Shown in pieces: positions 10,253 to 18,672 of a stretch of 64,000 nucleotides of DNA. The notes under the pieces were generated by a model. The model worked only from the letters and a program-made list of their open reading frames with translations, made no database searches and was not told where the DNA came from. Origin of the DNA: Pseudomonas graminis (GTDB taxonomy: Bacteria > Pseudomonadota > Gammaproteobacteria > Pseudomonadales > Pseudomonadaceae); the NCBI RefSeq assembly GCF_900111735.1, contig NZ_FOHW01000003.1, forward strand, positions 191,983-255,982. Direction: 5' to 3'. The number at the start of each line of letters is the position of its first letter. Within the stretch, counting starts at the first letter, position 1. The position numbers and the translations under genes were made by a program.

Positions 10253-11155
10253 ATGCGCGTCCGCCCCCTCATGTTGATCGTCACCGCCGTCATGCTGCTT
10301 GCCGGCTGCACCACGTCCCGGCCTGCCGCGACCGTTTCCCCGGCCACGCTGTCGCCTGCAACCCAGAGCCTGCGTGACCTGACCCACCTGCCGCCGCCCG
10401 CGGGTCCCATCAGCGTCGCGGTGTACGGCCTGCGAGATCAGACCGGGCAGTACAAGCCGTCCCCCGACAGCTCGTTTTCCACCTCGGTGACCCAGGGCGC
10501 CGCGTCGCTGCTGATCAGCGCCCTGCGCGACTCACGCTGGTTCAAGCCGGTGGAGCGCGAGAATCTTCAGGACCTGCTCACCGAGCGCAAGATCATCCGC
10601 GCGCTGGAGCAGCCACAGGATCAGGCCCAAGTGCAACTGCCTGCGCTGCGGCCGGCGAACATGATCATCGAAGGCGCCATCGTCGCCTACGAAAGCAACG
10701 TGCGCACCGGCGGCATCGGCGTTCGATACCTAGGTGTCGGGCCGTCGGAGCTTTACCGCCAGGATCAGGTGACCGTCAACCTGAGGGCGGTGGACATCCG
10801 CACCGGTGACATCATCCAGAGCATCACCACCACCAAGACCATCTTCTCGATCCAGGTCGATTTCGGCATCTTCCGCTTCGTTTCCCTCAAGCACCTGCTG
10901 GAGGTCGAGACCGGCGTGTCGCGCAACGAACCCGTGCAGCAATGCGTGCGCGAAGCGATCGAAACGGCGCTGATCCACATGATTGCCCAAGGCGCGCGGG
11001 ACGGCAGCTGGAACCTGAAAAACCCCGGTGACCTGAACAAACCGCTGCTGCAGAGCTATTTGCAGAGCTACGACGAACAGATGACTACCTTGCCGCTGGC
11101 TGATGCGGACAAGGACATCGTTGCCACAGGAGAGAAGAATGGAACGCAACGCTAA
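10253..11155 (+). CDS. csgG: Curli secretion channel lipoprotein CsgG
   Basis: A 300-residue outer-membrane lipoprotein. The signal peptide ends in the lipobox LLAGC (Cys19 from this start), and the mature protein contains ISVAVYGLRDQTGQYKP and SSFSTSVTQGA, typical of CsgG, then the transmembrane-hairpin region and a C-terminal helix. It forms the nonameric curlin export pore. The frame is open from 10202, but the ATG at 10253 follows GGAAGAAAAAGA and gives a clean signal peptide, while the upstream part overlaps the terminator. Its 3' end overlaps the next curlin gene by 17 bases. Confidence 0.94.
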   Translation: MRVRPLMLIVTAVMLLAGCTTSRPAATVSPATLSPATQSLRDLTHLPPPAGPISVAVYGLRDQTGQYKPSPDSSFSTSVTQGAASLLISALRDSRWFKPVERENLQDLLTERKIIRALEQPQDQAQVQLPALRPANMIIEGAIVAYESNVRTGGIGVRYLGVGPSELYRQDQVTVNLRAVDIRTGDIIQSITTTKTIFSIQVDFGIFRFVSLKHLLEVETGVSRNEPVQQCVREAIETALIHMIAQGARDGSWNLKNPGDLNKPLLQSYLQSYDEQMTTLPLADADKDIVATGEKNGTQR

Positions 11156-11648
11156 GGGATACGGCTGGCTCGCAGCCGCACTGCTGCTCACCGGCACGCT
11201 CGCCCACGCGCAGGATCTGGTGCGCGAAGCACGCTACGCCGACATCACCGTCGGCAACAGCGTCGCCACCATTTTGCAGATCGGCGCCTATAACAATGCT
11301 CGCGTTGATCAAAGCGGAACGCGACAGAATCAGGCTGTGAGTCAGACCGGCAGTCGCAACCAGGCGGTGGTCAACCAGAGCGGCGTCAACAATGCGATCA
11401 CTGCACAGCAGAACGGCACGGCGAACACTGTGCAGGTCAGCCAGTCCGGCAACAGCAACCAGACCGGCGTAACACAGAACGGCACCGACAACGCCGCGAG
11501 CGTGGTTCAGACCGGCGCCTACAATCAGGCTTTCGTCGGGCAGTACGGTCAGGCCAACCAGGCCAGCGTCAGCCAGGCTGGATTCGGCGGCGCCGTCTCC
11601 ATCAAGCAGTTCGGCGACCACATGAATGCCAGCGCGACCCAACGGTGA
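11139..11648 (+). CDS. csgB: Second curlin-repeat protein, probable nucleator CsgB
   Basis: A 169-residue exported protein: signal peptide (LAAALLLTGTLAHA), a short N-terminal linker, then about five curlin units such as QIGAYNNARVDQSGTRQN and QSGNSNQTGVTQNGTDN. The size and the less regular last repeat (QFGDHMNASATQR) resemble the CsgB nucleator, which anchors the fibre. The start at 11139 lies inside csgG after GAGAAG, and the stop overlaps the csgH start. The nucleator role is inferred from position and length. Confidence 0.82.
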   Translation: MERNAKGYGWLAAALLLTGTLAHAQDLVREARYADITVGNSVATILQIGAYNNARVDQSGTRQNQAVSQTGSRNQAVVNQSGVNNAITAQQNGTANTVQVSQSGNSNQTGVTQNGTDNAASVVQTGAYNQAFVGQYGQANQASVSQAGFGGAVSIKQFGDHMNASATQR

Positions 11649-11962
11649 TCTCGATGATGGACTTCACGCAACTGGTGGTGACGGTGGACGCCCAGCGCAG
11701 CGGCTCGACGGTGGTGATCCGCCCGCACCTTGAAAACCCCGCCCCGCTGACGCTGCAATACCGAATGACCGTCAGGCAGATCAGCGCCCAGGGCACCTCG
11801 GCTATCAATCAGCAAGGCGATCTGCAGAACGGCGTCGCGGCGAACAGCATCAGCCTGAGCCTGCCGGCCGAGGCAACGTGTCAGGTTCACCTCGAAGTCT
11901 TCGACCGGACCACTCTGATCAAATCGGTGGACAGCGACTGCAGTAACACGCCCGCCCGCTGA
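11645..11962 (+). CDS. csgH: CsgH-like curli assembly inhibitor
   Basis: A 105-residue protein whose predicted beta-rich sequence, PLTLQYRMTVRQISAQGTSA followed by a QQGDLQNG turn and SISLSLPAEATCQVHLEVFD, fits the CsgC/CsgH family of immunoglobulin-like curli inhibitors. Two cysteines (in EATCQV and DSDCSN) could form a disulfide. The GTG at 11645 overlaps the csgB stop; ATG codons at 11654 and 11657 are alternatives. No signal peptide is visible with any of these starts, which is odd for a periplasmic chaperone-inhibitor. It is the last gene of the csg run. Confidence 0.72.
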   Translation: MISMMDFTQLVVTVDAQRSGSTVVIRPHLENPAPLTLQYRMTVRQISAQGTSAINQQGDLQNGVAANSISLSLPAEATCQVHLEVFDRTTLIKSVDSDCSNTPAR

Positions 11963-12300
11963 TTCAGAAGGCGGCGGGTTTAGCAGGACTCGCCGCTCAG
12001 CGCCATCTACGCCGCCCAGTCCCTGACCGTCAGCGGATAAGATGCCAGACGCCGGGAACATCCCGGGCGGTCCGGGCTCCAACCAGTCTGGATCGAGTCT
12101 CCGCCCTCCTCGGGAACCGACAGACCATGACCCGCGCCGCCCTTTGAAAAAGCTCGGATTGTCCGGATCATGGCTGACGCGCAGGTATGCCGTTTGCGCA
12201 AATGCAAGCGTCTAAACCCGCCTGTCTGTCGCGGTTTACGCCCTTGAGTGACCGGCGGCGCTCGGGTAATGTCAGCACACCCACAGGACAGAGCACGCTC
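11963..12300. other. Intergenic region between csgH and tal
   Basis: 338 bp without a convincing gene. A frame continuous with tal is open from 12187 but lacks a ribosome-binding site and family similarity. No T-tracted terminator is visible after csgH. The tal promoter presumably lies in the right half. Confidence 0.5.
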
Positions 12301-13227
12301 ATGACTTCCAAGCTGGAACAACTCAAGCAATTCACCACCGTCGTTGCCGACACCGGCGATTTCGCTGCCATCGAAAAACTGAAACCCGTCGACGCCACCA
12401 CCAACCCTTCCCTCTTGCTCAAGGCCGCTTCCAGCGACAGCAACGCTGACCGCTTGAAAGAAGCGTTCACCGGCAGCAAGGGCGACATCAACGTTGCCAG
12501 CGACCGTTTCGCCGTCGCCATCGGCCGTGAAATTCTGAAAGTGGTCCCGGGCCGCGTTTCCACCGAAGTGGACGCACGCCTGTCGTTCGACACCCAGGCT
12601 TGCATCGAACGCGCCGACCGCATTGTTGGTTTGTACGAAGATTTCGGCATCGGCCGCGACCGTATCCTGATCAAGCTGGCGTCGACCTGGGAAGGCATCA
12701 AGGCCGCTGAAGTGCTGGAAAAGAAAGGCATCCAGTGCAACCTGACCCTGCTGTTCTCCTTCGCCCAGGCCCAGGCTTGTGCGGACGCCGGCGTGTTCCT
12801 GATCTCGCCATTCGTGGGTCGCATCTACGACTGGTACAAGAAAGCCGAAGGCAAAGACTACGTCGGTGCAGAAGATCCGGGCGTGCAGTCGGTGACCCGT
12901 ATCTACAACTACTACAAAGCCAACGACTACAAGACCGTGGTCATGGGCGCCAGCTTCCGTAACCTCAGCCAGATCGAAGAACTGGCCGGCTGCGACCGTC
13001 TGACCATCAGCCCTGACCTGCTGCAGAAACTGGCAGAAGACAACGGCACGCTGGCTCAGAAGCTCAAGCCGGGCAACGGCGGCGAGCCCCGCGTGACCCT
13101 CAACGAAAGCCAGTTCCGCTGGGCTTCCAACGAGGACGCCATGGCCACCGAGAAACTGGCCGAAGGCATTCGCCAGTTCGCCCGTGACCAGGTAGCCCTG
13201 GAAAAGATGCTGTCGAACAAAGCGTAA
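12301..13227 (+). CDS. tal: Transaldolase
   Basis: A 308-residue cytoplasmic enzyme of the pentose phosphate pathway, moving a dihydroxyacetone unit from sedoheptulose-7-phosphate to glyceraldehyde-3-phosphate. The catalytic Schiff-base lysine lies in [25 protein letters not shown] and [12 protein letters not shown] are further signatures. The ATG at 12301 ([11 protein letters not shown]) gives the canonical length. It is convergent with rssC, sharing a strong bidirectional terminator. The codon use is that of a highly expressed gene. Confidence 0.97.
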   Translation: MTSKLEQLKQFTTVVADTGDFAAIEKLKPVDATTNPSLLLKAASSDSNADRLKEAFTGSKGDINVASDRFAVAIGREILKVVPGRVSTEVDARLSFDTQACIERADRIVGLYEDFGIGRDRILIKLASTWEGIKAAEVLEKKGIQCNLTLLFSFAQAQACADAGVFLISPFVGRIYDWYKKAEGKDYVGAEDPGVQSVTRIYNYYKANDYKTVVMGASFRNLSQIEELAGCDRLTISPDLLQKLAEDNGTLAQKLKPGNGGEPRVTLNESQFRWASNEDAMATEKLAEGIRQFARDQVALEKMLSNKA

Positions 13228-13241
13228 CGTTTCAGGCATGT

Positions 13242-13279
13242 AAAAAGGGCGGCACCTTCACAGGTGCCGCCCTTTTTTA
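13242..13279. terminator. Bidirectional terminator between tal and rssC
   Basis: A 15-bp perfect stem, AAAAAGGGCGGCACC (13242-13256) with GGTGCCGCCCTTTTT (13263-13277) and a six-base loop, with A-tract and T-tract on opposite sides, so it can stop transcription from both convergent genes. Confidence 0.92.
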
Positions 13280-13325
13280 ATGCCTCGGTTCAGGACCGGG
13301 GCGTGTTACAGGTGTTGGTCATGGT

Positions 13326-13808
13326 CTACTGGTGTTCGAGCGCATTGACCAAATCACGGAAGGCTTCGCGGTTCGAGTCGTTCAAGCCCATCAGGATCTT
13401 GTGGGCCTCAAGCACCTTGGCCTTGACCACCTCTTCGCACTGATCCTGGCTCGGCAGGTCGCTCAGGGCTTCAGGCCGGGGAATCGGCCGACCGACGATG
13501 TTGAACACCTGATCGAAGCCCATGGACTGCAACAGCCGCGTGATGTCTTCGTGGGTAGTGACGACCGTCGGCAACAACCCGGCCTTCTGGCGCGAGAGGA
13601 TCGACAGCTTGGCCAGCAGACCGAGGGTGGTGCTGTCGATGCTGCGGGTTTCGGTCAGATCGATGACCACCGTCGAGAAATTCATCGAGGTGAAGATCCG
13701 TTCAATTGTCGCATCCAACGCCGAGCACAGCGTCAGACGCACTTCACCCACAAACTTGAGGACGAATGTGCCGTCTTGCTCGGCGAACTGGATTCTACCG
13801 GTACTCAT
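13326..13808 (-). CDS. rssC: STAS-domain anti-sigma factor antagonist RssC
   Basis: A 160-residue cytoplasmic protein with a STAS domain in residues about 5-110. The regulatory serine lies in IDSTTLGLLAKL, following VVIDLTETRS. A C-terminal extension of about 50 residues (CEEVVKAKVLEAHKILMGL) is predicted helical. Family members are switched by phosphorylation and sequester or release an anti-sigma protein. It overlaps the upstream PP2C regulator gene by one base (TAATG), so the two are made together. The symbol follows the rssB-rssC pair beside tal in P. aeruginosa, recalled from memory. Confidence 0.82.
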   Translation of the reverse strand: MSTGRIQFAEQDGTFVLKFVGEVRLTLCSALDATIERIFTSMNFSTVVIDLTETRSIDSTTLGLLAKLSILSRQKAGLLPTVVTTHEDITRLLQSMGFDQVFNIVGRPIPRPEALSDLPSQDQCEEVVKAKVLEAHKILMGLNDSNREAFRDLVNALEHQ

Positions 13809-14989
13809 TAAAGGTTCCTGCTCAACACTAACAAGGCGATATCATCCGGCATCTCCCCTAGCGTGGCCAATCCAAACGTCTGGCGCAGACCATCCAGGCT
13901 GCCCCCCGCCGCCTTGACCAGTTCGGGCAAGTTGGCTTCTTTCTCTTTGAGTGTATCACCTGGCAGAAGGTCCAGAATGCCGTCGGACAGCAGCGTCAGA
14001 CTAAAGGACTCAGGCAGATCGATGACGTGATCCGTGTAAGTCGCTTCATTGAACAGCCCGACGGGCAGACCACGGCCCTCAAGGTAATGCGTGTCACTCG
14101 GGGTGTAGAACACCGGCAGCGGCAAATGGCCGCCGACGCTGTAGGTCAACTGCCCGGTTTCCTCGTCGATCACACCGCCCACCATCGTCACGTGCTTGCC
14201 CAGCTTGCAGCTGATGAGCCCGCGATTGATGTGGCCCAGCACGTCGGACGGCTTGAATTCCGGCAAACTGCCGCCGCGCTTGGATTCGAACAGCAGGCGC
14301 GTGGTCATGAATTTCAACAGCACGGTGATGAACGCAGACGATGCACCGTGGCCGGACACGTCCGCCAGATAGAACGCAACACGGCGCTCATCCACCCGGA
14401 AATAATCAACGAAATCGCCCGACAGGTACAGGGACGGGATGATCTCATGTTCGAATTCGAACGCGTCGATCGCCCAGGGGCTGGTGGGCAGCATGTTCAT
14501 CTGCACCTGACGGCCCGCGTCCTGGTCTTCCTGCAGCAAGTGCAGGCTGGCCTCGAGTTCGCGGTTGGCGGTCTCCAGCTTCTGTCGGTACTCCTGGTTT
14601 TCGTGGAGGAGGCGTGCCCGATCCAGCGCACGTCGGACCGAGTGCTCAAGCACGGCGAGGTCTTCGAGGGGTTTGATCAGGTAATCGGCCGCGCCAAGGC
14701 GCAGTGCTTCGACGGCATCGCTCATCACGCCTGCGCCGGACACCACGATGACCGGCGTTTCCGGCGCAAGGCTGGTGACCTGACGAATCAGCTCGAGACC
14801 GCCCACCTGCGGCATGCGCAGATCGCAGATCAGCAGATCGGGCTTTTCCTGCTCGAAAGTCTGGAGACCCTGCAGGCCATTACCGGCTTGCAGAACGCTG
14901 AACCCACTGTCTTCCAAATAGGCCGCGAGACTCGCGCGCACTACTTCGTCGTCATCGATGATCAGCAGCGTGGCACTGGTTTTTTGCAT
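13808..14989 (-). CDS. rssB: Response regulator with PP2C-type phosphatase domain, RssB
   Basis: A 393-residue protein. Residues about 1-125 form a receiver domain (LLIIDDDEVVRAS, phospho-acceptor Asp in DLLICDLRMPQVGG, Lys in DYLIKPLEDL). A coiled linker (RARLLHENQEYRQKLETANR) leads to a PP2C/SpoIIE-like serine phosphatase domain with GDFVDYFRVDERRVAFYLADVSGHG and a final DDIALLVLSRNL. It should dephosphorylate the neighbouring STAS protein on a signal from a histidine kinase or phosphotransfer protein. The frame is open upstream to 15205, but only the ATG at 14987-14989 begins the receiver domain. In P. aeruginosa RssB is linked to RpoS control. Confidence 0.87.
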   Translation of the reverse strand: MQKTSATLLIIDDDEVVRASLAAYLEDSGFSVLQAGNGLQGLQTFEQEKPDLLICDLRMPQVGGLELIRQVTSLAPETPVIVVSGAGVMSDAVEALRLGAADYLIKPLEDLAVLEHSVRRALDRARLLHENQEYRQKLETANRELEASLHLLQEDQDAGRQVQMNMLPTSPWAIDAFEFEHEIIPSLYLSGDFVDYFRVDERRVAFYLADVSGHGASSAFITVLLKFMTTRLLFESKRGGSLPEFKPSDVLGHINRGLISCKLGKHVTMVGGVIDEETGQLTYSVGGHLPLPVFYTPSDTHYLEGRGLPVGLFNEATYTDHVIDLPESFSLTLLSDGILDLLPGDTLKEKEANLPELVKAAGGSLDGLRQTFGLATLGEMPDDIALLVLSRNL

Positions 14990-15254
14990 GTGGGCAAACG
15001 GCGCCAGATTAGGTTGGCGTAGGCGGCTGGTTGCAGTCAGCCCGCGTACTGGATTCGCTTCTAGCCTCTCTGGCTCAGGTAGCGGACTTTTGGTCAAACG
15101 CTTCACATGACAGAGCTGCCCTTCAAGGCGCAGACGGTACTCCCATCCGCCTGGCGTTTCAAGCATGGCCCGGCTGCCGAGCGGCGTCTTTACATCGCAA
15201 ATCACCCGGAGTTATAAGAACCGTTAAATCAGCAATCAAATCAAAGGATGTGAC

Positions 15255-15554
15255 ATGGGCCAGCTCGATCGCGATTACGAAGAAAAACGGGATTACATCC
15301 GCATGCGTGTGGATGCGGACATCAGCCTGATCTACGCCGGCCAGATTATCCCGGCGGTCTGCGTGGATTTATCCAGCTCCGGCATGCAAATACAGGCGCC
15401 CCGCTCGTTTCAGGTGGGCGACAAGATCAGCGTGACCATCGATTCCGAGCACGCTGCGCTCAAGGGCCTGGAGGCCGATACCGAGGTGGTCTGGATTGCG
15501 GACATGGACGGCGGCGAGCAGAAACTGGGCCTGACAATCCTGGCAATGAAGTGA
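15255..15554 (+). CDS. PilZ-domain protein
   Basis: A 99-residue protein consisting almost only of a PilZ domain. The c-di-GMP-binding motifs are complete: RDYIR (RxxxR, residues 12-16) and DLSSSG (DxSxxG, about residues 38-43). The start at 15255 follows AAAGGA. It is divergent from the rssB transcript and convergent with mlaA. Proteins of this size usually work as c-di-GMP adaptors binding another protein, whose identity cannot be read here. Confidence 0.9.
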   Translation: MGQLDRDYEEKRDYIRMRVDADISLIYAGQIIPAVCVDLSSSGMQIQAPRSFQVGDKISVTIDSEHAALKGLEADTEVVWIADMDGGEQKLGLTILAMK

Positions 15555-15598
15555 CGGCAGCGCGGAACTCCGTCACATTTTCGAAAAAGAGTGAAAAT

Positions 15599-15626
15599 AA
15601 AAAGGCGACCATCTGGTCGCCTTTTT
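15599..15626. terminator. Bidirectional terminator between the PilZ gene and mlaA
   Basis: A 12-bp stem, AAAAAGGCGACC (15599-15610) with GGTCGCCTTTTT (15615-15626) and loop ATCT, with A and T tracts that suit both convergent genes. Confidence 0.9.
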
Positions 15627-15651
15627 AGCATCGTTTTGCAGACCGGATGGA

Positions 15652-16353
15652 TCAGAAATCGTCGACAACTTTGCCGTCTTTGACCTTGAACTCGCGGTTC
15701 TGCAAGTAAGCGTTGCGGATGAAGATGTACTTGTCGCCATTGATCAGCTTTTCAGCCGACAGCAGGCTGGCGCGGGTATCGACCAGGCTCACGCCCAGCG
15801 CGGTGTTGCGCGTCGGCACGTGGTCGATGTAGCGCCACGGCTGGGTGTAGGTGTCAGGGTATTTGGCGAATGCGTCACGCACGGTGCTAGGACCGAACAA
15901 GGGCAGCATCACGAACGGACCGCTGGCAACGCCCCAGTGACCAAGGGTCTGACCGAAGTCTTCGTCGTTGCGTTGCAGGCCCATTTTGGTGCCGACGTCG
16001 AAGAAGCCGAGCAGGCCGAACGTGGTGTTGAAGATCAGGCGAGCGGTGTCGACGCCGGCCGCTGCGGGCTTGGCCTGAAGCACGTCGTTGGCAAAGTTGG
16101 TCACTTCGCCAACGTTTTTGAACATGTTGTGGATGCCGTCTTCAAGAAACTGCGGCGTGATGAACTCATAGCCCTGAGCGATGGGTTTCAGCGCGTAGGT
16201 GTCGACGGTGTCGTTGAAACGGAAAATTGCACGATTGACGCCTTCCCACGGATCTTCTTCCGCGGCGTTTGCAGCCATCGGCGCCACGGCCAGGCTGGCC
16301 CACACGCACGTTCGAACCAGACGATTGATAAAGCCAGCACCGTTCTCGGGCAT
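15652..16353 (-). CDS. mlaA: Outer-membrane phospholipid transport protein MlaA (VacJ)
   Basis: A 233-residue protein of the Mla pathway, which removes misplaced phospholipids from the outer leaflet of the outer membrane. Family segments are EDPWEGVNRAIFRFNDTVD at the mature start, ITPQFLEDGIHNMFKNVGEV and GHWGVASGPFVMLPLFGPST. The N-terminus (ASLAVAPMAANA) looks like a plain Sec signal peptide, with no lipobox cysteine before the mature start, unlike the E. coli lipoprotein. The gene stands alone, convergent with the PilZ gene. Confidence 0.95.
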   Translation of the reverse strand: MPENGAGFINRLVRTCVWASLAVAPMAANAAEEDPWEGVNRAIFRFNDTVDTYALKPIAQGYEFITPQFLEDGIHNMFKNVGEVTNFANDVLQAKPAAAGVDTARLIFNTTFGLLGFFDVGTKMGLQRNDEDFGQTLGHWGVASGPFVMLPLFGPSTVRDAFAKYPDTYTQPWRYIDHVPTRNTALGVSLVDTRASLLSAEKLINGDKYIFIRNAYLQNREFKVKDGKVVDDF

Positions 16354-16554
16354 AGCTGAGACTCCCAGTCAAAGTAATGAAGCGGGCGCTACGCCCCAAA
16401 CCAAAGGCGAGAGTATAAAGACTTCTGTGACTATTTACGTCGCCGAAATGGTCGGTGTTTTGTAGGGCAATAAACATCCCGGATCACTGTCATCGTTCGG
16501 TCATCGATTTGTCATGGCAATCCCTTAGCGTCAACGGCTTTGAGAGGGAATGCC

Positions 16555-17190
16555 ATGCTCGCCCCGGTTGCCGTCGCTGCTCCGTCGTTCACCGCTGTAT
16601 TGTTCGGACTCAGCGGATGCCTCGTCGACTTCGGCGCCCAGACGCGCACACTGCTTGCCAGCGACGGCAAGTCTCTCCGTTCCCAGGATGCTCAACCCTT
16701 TGCAGCACTGGCTCCCGGCGCGATCAACGCACTGAAGCATCTCAAGCAGCACGGCATCCCTTGCGCCTGGATCGATGAATACCCCTCCTCCATCACCGAT
16801 CAGCTGTCTGCGCCACTGAACACCCTGATTTTGCCCACGCCCACGCCGACCAACCGCTGGCCTGCACCCGATGCGTGCTGGCAGGCGCTGATGACCCTTG
16901 GCGTTAATCAACTGGACGGCTGCGTGCTGGTCAGCGGCGATCCGCGCCTGCTCATGGCCGGAATGAATGCCGGGCTGTGGACGGTCGGGCTGGCGTCCTG
17001 TGGGCCGCTGTGCGGCTTGTCACCCGAACAATGGGAGGCGTTGAGCGATCTGGATCGCGAGCGCCGTCGGGGCCGAGCCACCCTCGAGCTGTATGCGGCC
17101 GGCGCACATTCAGTCATCGATCACTTGGGCGAGCTTGAGTCGTGTCTGGCGGATATCGCGCTACGCCGGCAGAAGTCGGAAAAGCCTTGA
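16555..17190 (+). CDS. HAD-superfamily (phosphonatase-like) protein lacking the nucleophile
   Basis: A 211-residue protein with a HAD-like fold. The first motif region reads AVLFGLSGCLVDFG, aligning with the FDWAGTVVDFG type of phosphonatase-like HAD enzymes, but the nucleophilic Asp is replaced by Gly. GCVLVSGDPRLLMAGMNAGLWTVGL resembles the late motif IV region. It may be a non-catalytic relative or use other chemistry. The ATG at 16555 follows AGAGGGA at six bases; a TTG at 16540 would add five residues. It stands between mlaA (opposite strand) and a DUF4404 gene. Confidence 0.65.
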   Translation: MLAPVAVAAPSFTAVLFGLSGCLVDFGAQTRTLLASDGKSLRSQDAQPFAALAPGAINALKHLKQHGIPCAWIDEYPSSITDQLSAPLNTLILPTPTPTNRWPAPDACWQALMTLGVNQLDGCVLVSGDPRLLMAGMNAGLWTVGLASCGPLCGLSPEQWEALSDLDRERRRGRATLELYAAGAHSVIDHLGELESCLADIALRRQKSEKP

Positions 17191-17300
17191 TGTGACGGGC
17201 GTCATGCACAACGGGCTGGAGTGGATTAGTCTAAGGCGGTCAGGACCTTTGCTTGCGCATTGCGGTCCATCGTGAGACCCATCACATTAAGGAAGACCCC

Positions 17301-17564
17301 ATGTCCGTCAGTGACTTGCAACTACAACTCAACACGTTGCGCGAGCAACTTGAGCAGAATCCACAGCTGACTCTGGAGGAGCGCGGGAATCTGACCGAGG
17401 TCATGGAGCAGATCCAGGCGCAGATCGAACTCGAGACGGTGTCCCAGGACCCGAGCATTTCCGACGGCGTCAATCTGGCCGTCGAGCGATTTGAAGTCGA
17501 CCACCCCACCATCGCCGGCACCCTGCGCAATGTGCTGGTAACGCTCGGCAGCATGGGGATCTGA
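17301..17564 (+). CDS. DUF4404 family protein
   Basis: An 87-residue, mostly helical, acidic cytoplasmic protein: LQLQLNTLREQLEQNPQLT then LEERGNLTEVMEQIQAQIE are amphipathic and could form a coiled coil, while the C-terminal half (VNLAVERFEVDHPTIAGTLR) is typical of the DUF4404 family. No function is known. The ATG at 17301 follows AAGGAAG and is preferred over the open frame from 17253. Confidence 0.75.
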   Translation: MSVSDLQLQLNTLREQLEQNPQLTLEERGNLTEVMEQIQAQIELETVSQDPSISDGVNLAVERFEVDHPTIAGTLRNVLVTLGSMGI

Positions 17565-17589
17565 TTCAGGCGTCCGCTGGCCCACCTCA

Positions 17590-17748
17590 TTGAAGCAGGC
17601 CGGCTCCTGCAGATTTTGTGTGCGCTGAAGATTGCCTGTGTTGCCGAGAGCCACTGTAGGAGCGCGCTTGCCCGCGAATGTGGTGGGTCAGTCGACATCT
17701 TCGTTTCAGACCCGCCGCGTTCGCCAGCAAGCCGGCTCCTGCACATGG
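17590..17748. repeat. REP cluster between the DUF4404 gene and queF
   Basis: One half (GGCCGGCTCCTGCAG) lies near 17600; then a facing pair, CTGTAGGAGCGCGCTTGCCC from 17654 and the inverse GCCAGCAAGCCGGCTCCTGC ending near 17743. The pair sits between convergent genes and could act as a transcript end. Confidence 0.8.
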
Positions 17749-17760
17749 GGCATCCTTGCT

Positions 17761-18591
17761 TCACTGCCGTGCGAGACGCCCGTTCTCAAGCGTCAGTGTT
17801 TCCGTGCTGCGGTACGGATTAATGTCCAGCCCGCCGCGGCGCACGTAGCGCGCATACACCGTCAGTTTCTCCGGCTTCAGCAAACGCTGCAGGTCCATGA
17901 AAATGCGTTCCACGCACTGCTCGTGGAAATCCGAATGCTGGCGGAAGCTGACGATGTACGCCAGAAAACTTGCGTGATCCAGCGCCGCGCCACGGTACTC
18001 CACCGCTACGCTGCCCCAGTCCGGCTGGCTGGTCACCGGGCAGTTGGATTTGAGCAGATGGCTGTGCAGCGCATCGTCCACCACTCGCGACTCATCGCAG
18101 CGCAGCAGTTCGGGTTGAGGGCGGTCGTAGCTTGAAATGCTCACGTCGAGGTCATCCACGCACACGCCCGGTACCGCGACGATACCTTCGGCCTCGATGT
18201 CCCTCAGGCTGCGAATGCGCACCCCAACCGCCTTGCCCGCAGCGGTCGACAGGTCTTTCTCCAGCGTGGCAATCAGCTCGGCCTCAGACGCAAACGCGGT
18301 CTGATTGAGCGAGTTCAGGTAGAGCTTGAACGATTTGGATTCGATGATATTGGCCGAGTCCGCCGGAATGCTGAACTCACCGATGGCCACCACGGGCTTG
18401 CCCGACGGCAGCAGCCACGACAGCTCATAACAATTCCAGAAATCGACACCCTGGTAAGGCAGCGTCTCGGCGGTCAGACCCAGTTCCGCCCACTTGGCAG
18501 CGCGTGGAATCGGGAATAGCAGAGACGGGGTGTACGTAGCGATGTATTCGCTGGACTTGCCCAGCGGCGAGTGTTCGGCTGCGGGATGCAT
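17761..18591 (-). CDS. queF: NADPH-dependent 7-cyano-7-deazaguanine reductase
   Basis: A 276-residue enzyme reducing preQ0 to preQ1 in queuosine biosynthesis. The length marks the two-domain form. The QueF motif is [17 protein letters not shown], and the catalytic cysteine that forms a thioimide lies in [34 protein letters not shown] closes the second domain. It is a single-gene unit, convergent with the DUF4404 gene, with the cupredoxin gene upstream on the same strand. Confidence 0.96.
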   Translation of the reverse strand: MHPAAEHSPLGKSSEYIATYTPSLLFPIPRAAKWAELGLTAETLPYQGVDFWNCYELSWLLPSGKPVVAIGEFSIPADSANIIESKSFKLYLNSLNQTAFASEAELIATLEKDLSTAAGKAVGVRIRSLRDIEAEGIVAVPGVCVDDLDVSISSYDRPQPELLRCDESRVVDDALHSHLLKSNCPVTSQPDWGSVAVEYRGAALDHASFLAYIVSFRQHSDFHEQCVERIFMDLQRLLKPEKLTVYARYVRRGGLDINPYRSTETLTLENGRLARQ

Positions 18592-18672
18592 GGCGGGACC
18601 TGAACCTGAAAAAAGCGGCTGTTAAAAACCAAGGCCGCGAAGTTTATCGGGTTCAGCCCGGGTTTTCAGCGT

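Noticed and set aside
9235..10410. A 391-codon minus-strand frame over the curlin gene
   Set aside because: It reads the repeats backward as Val/Ala-rich sequence and also covers the terminator; the plus strand has signal peptide and curlin pattern.
11139..11648. The possibility that the curlin repeats at 9.2-11.6 kb are a CRISPR or DNA tandem array
   Set aside because: The periodicity is at protein level with degenerate codons; there are no identical direct repeats with unique spacers.
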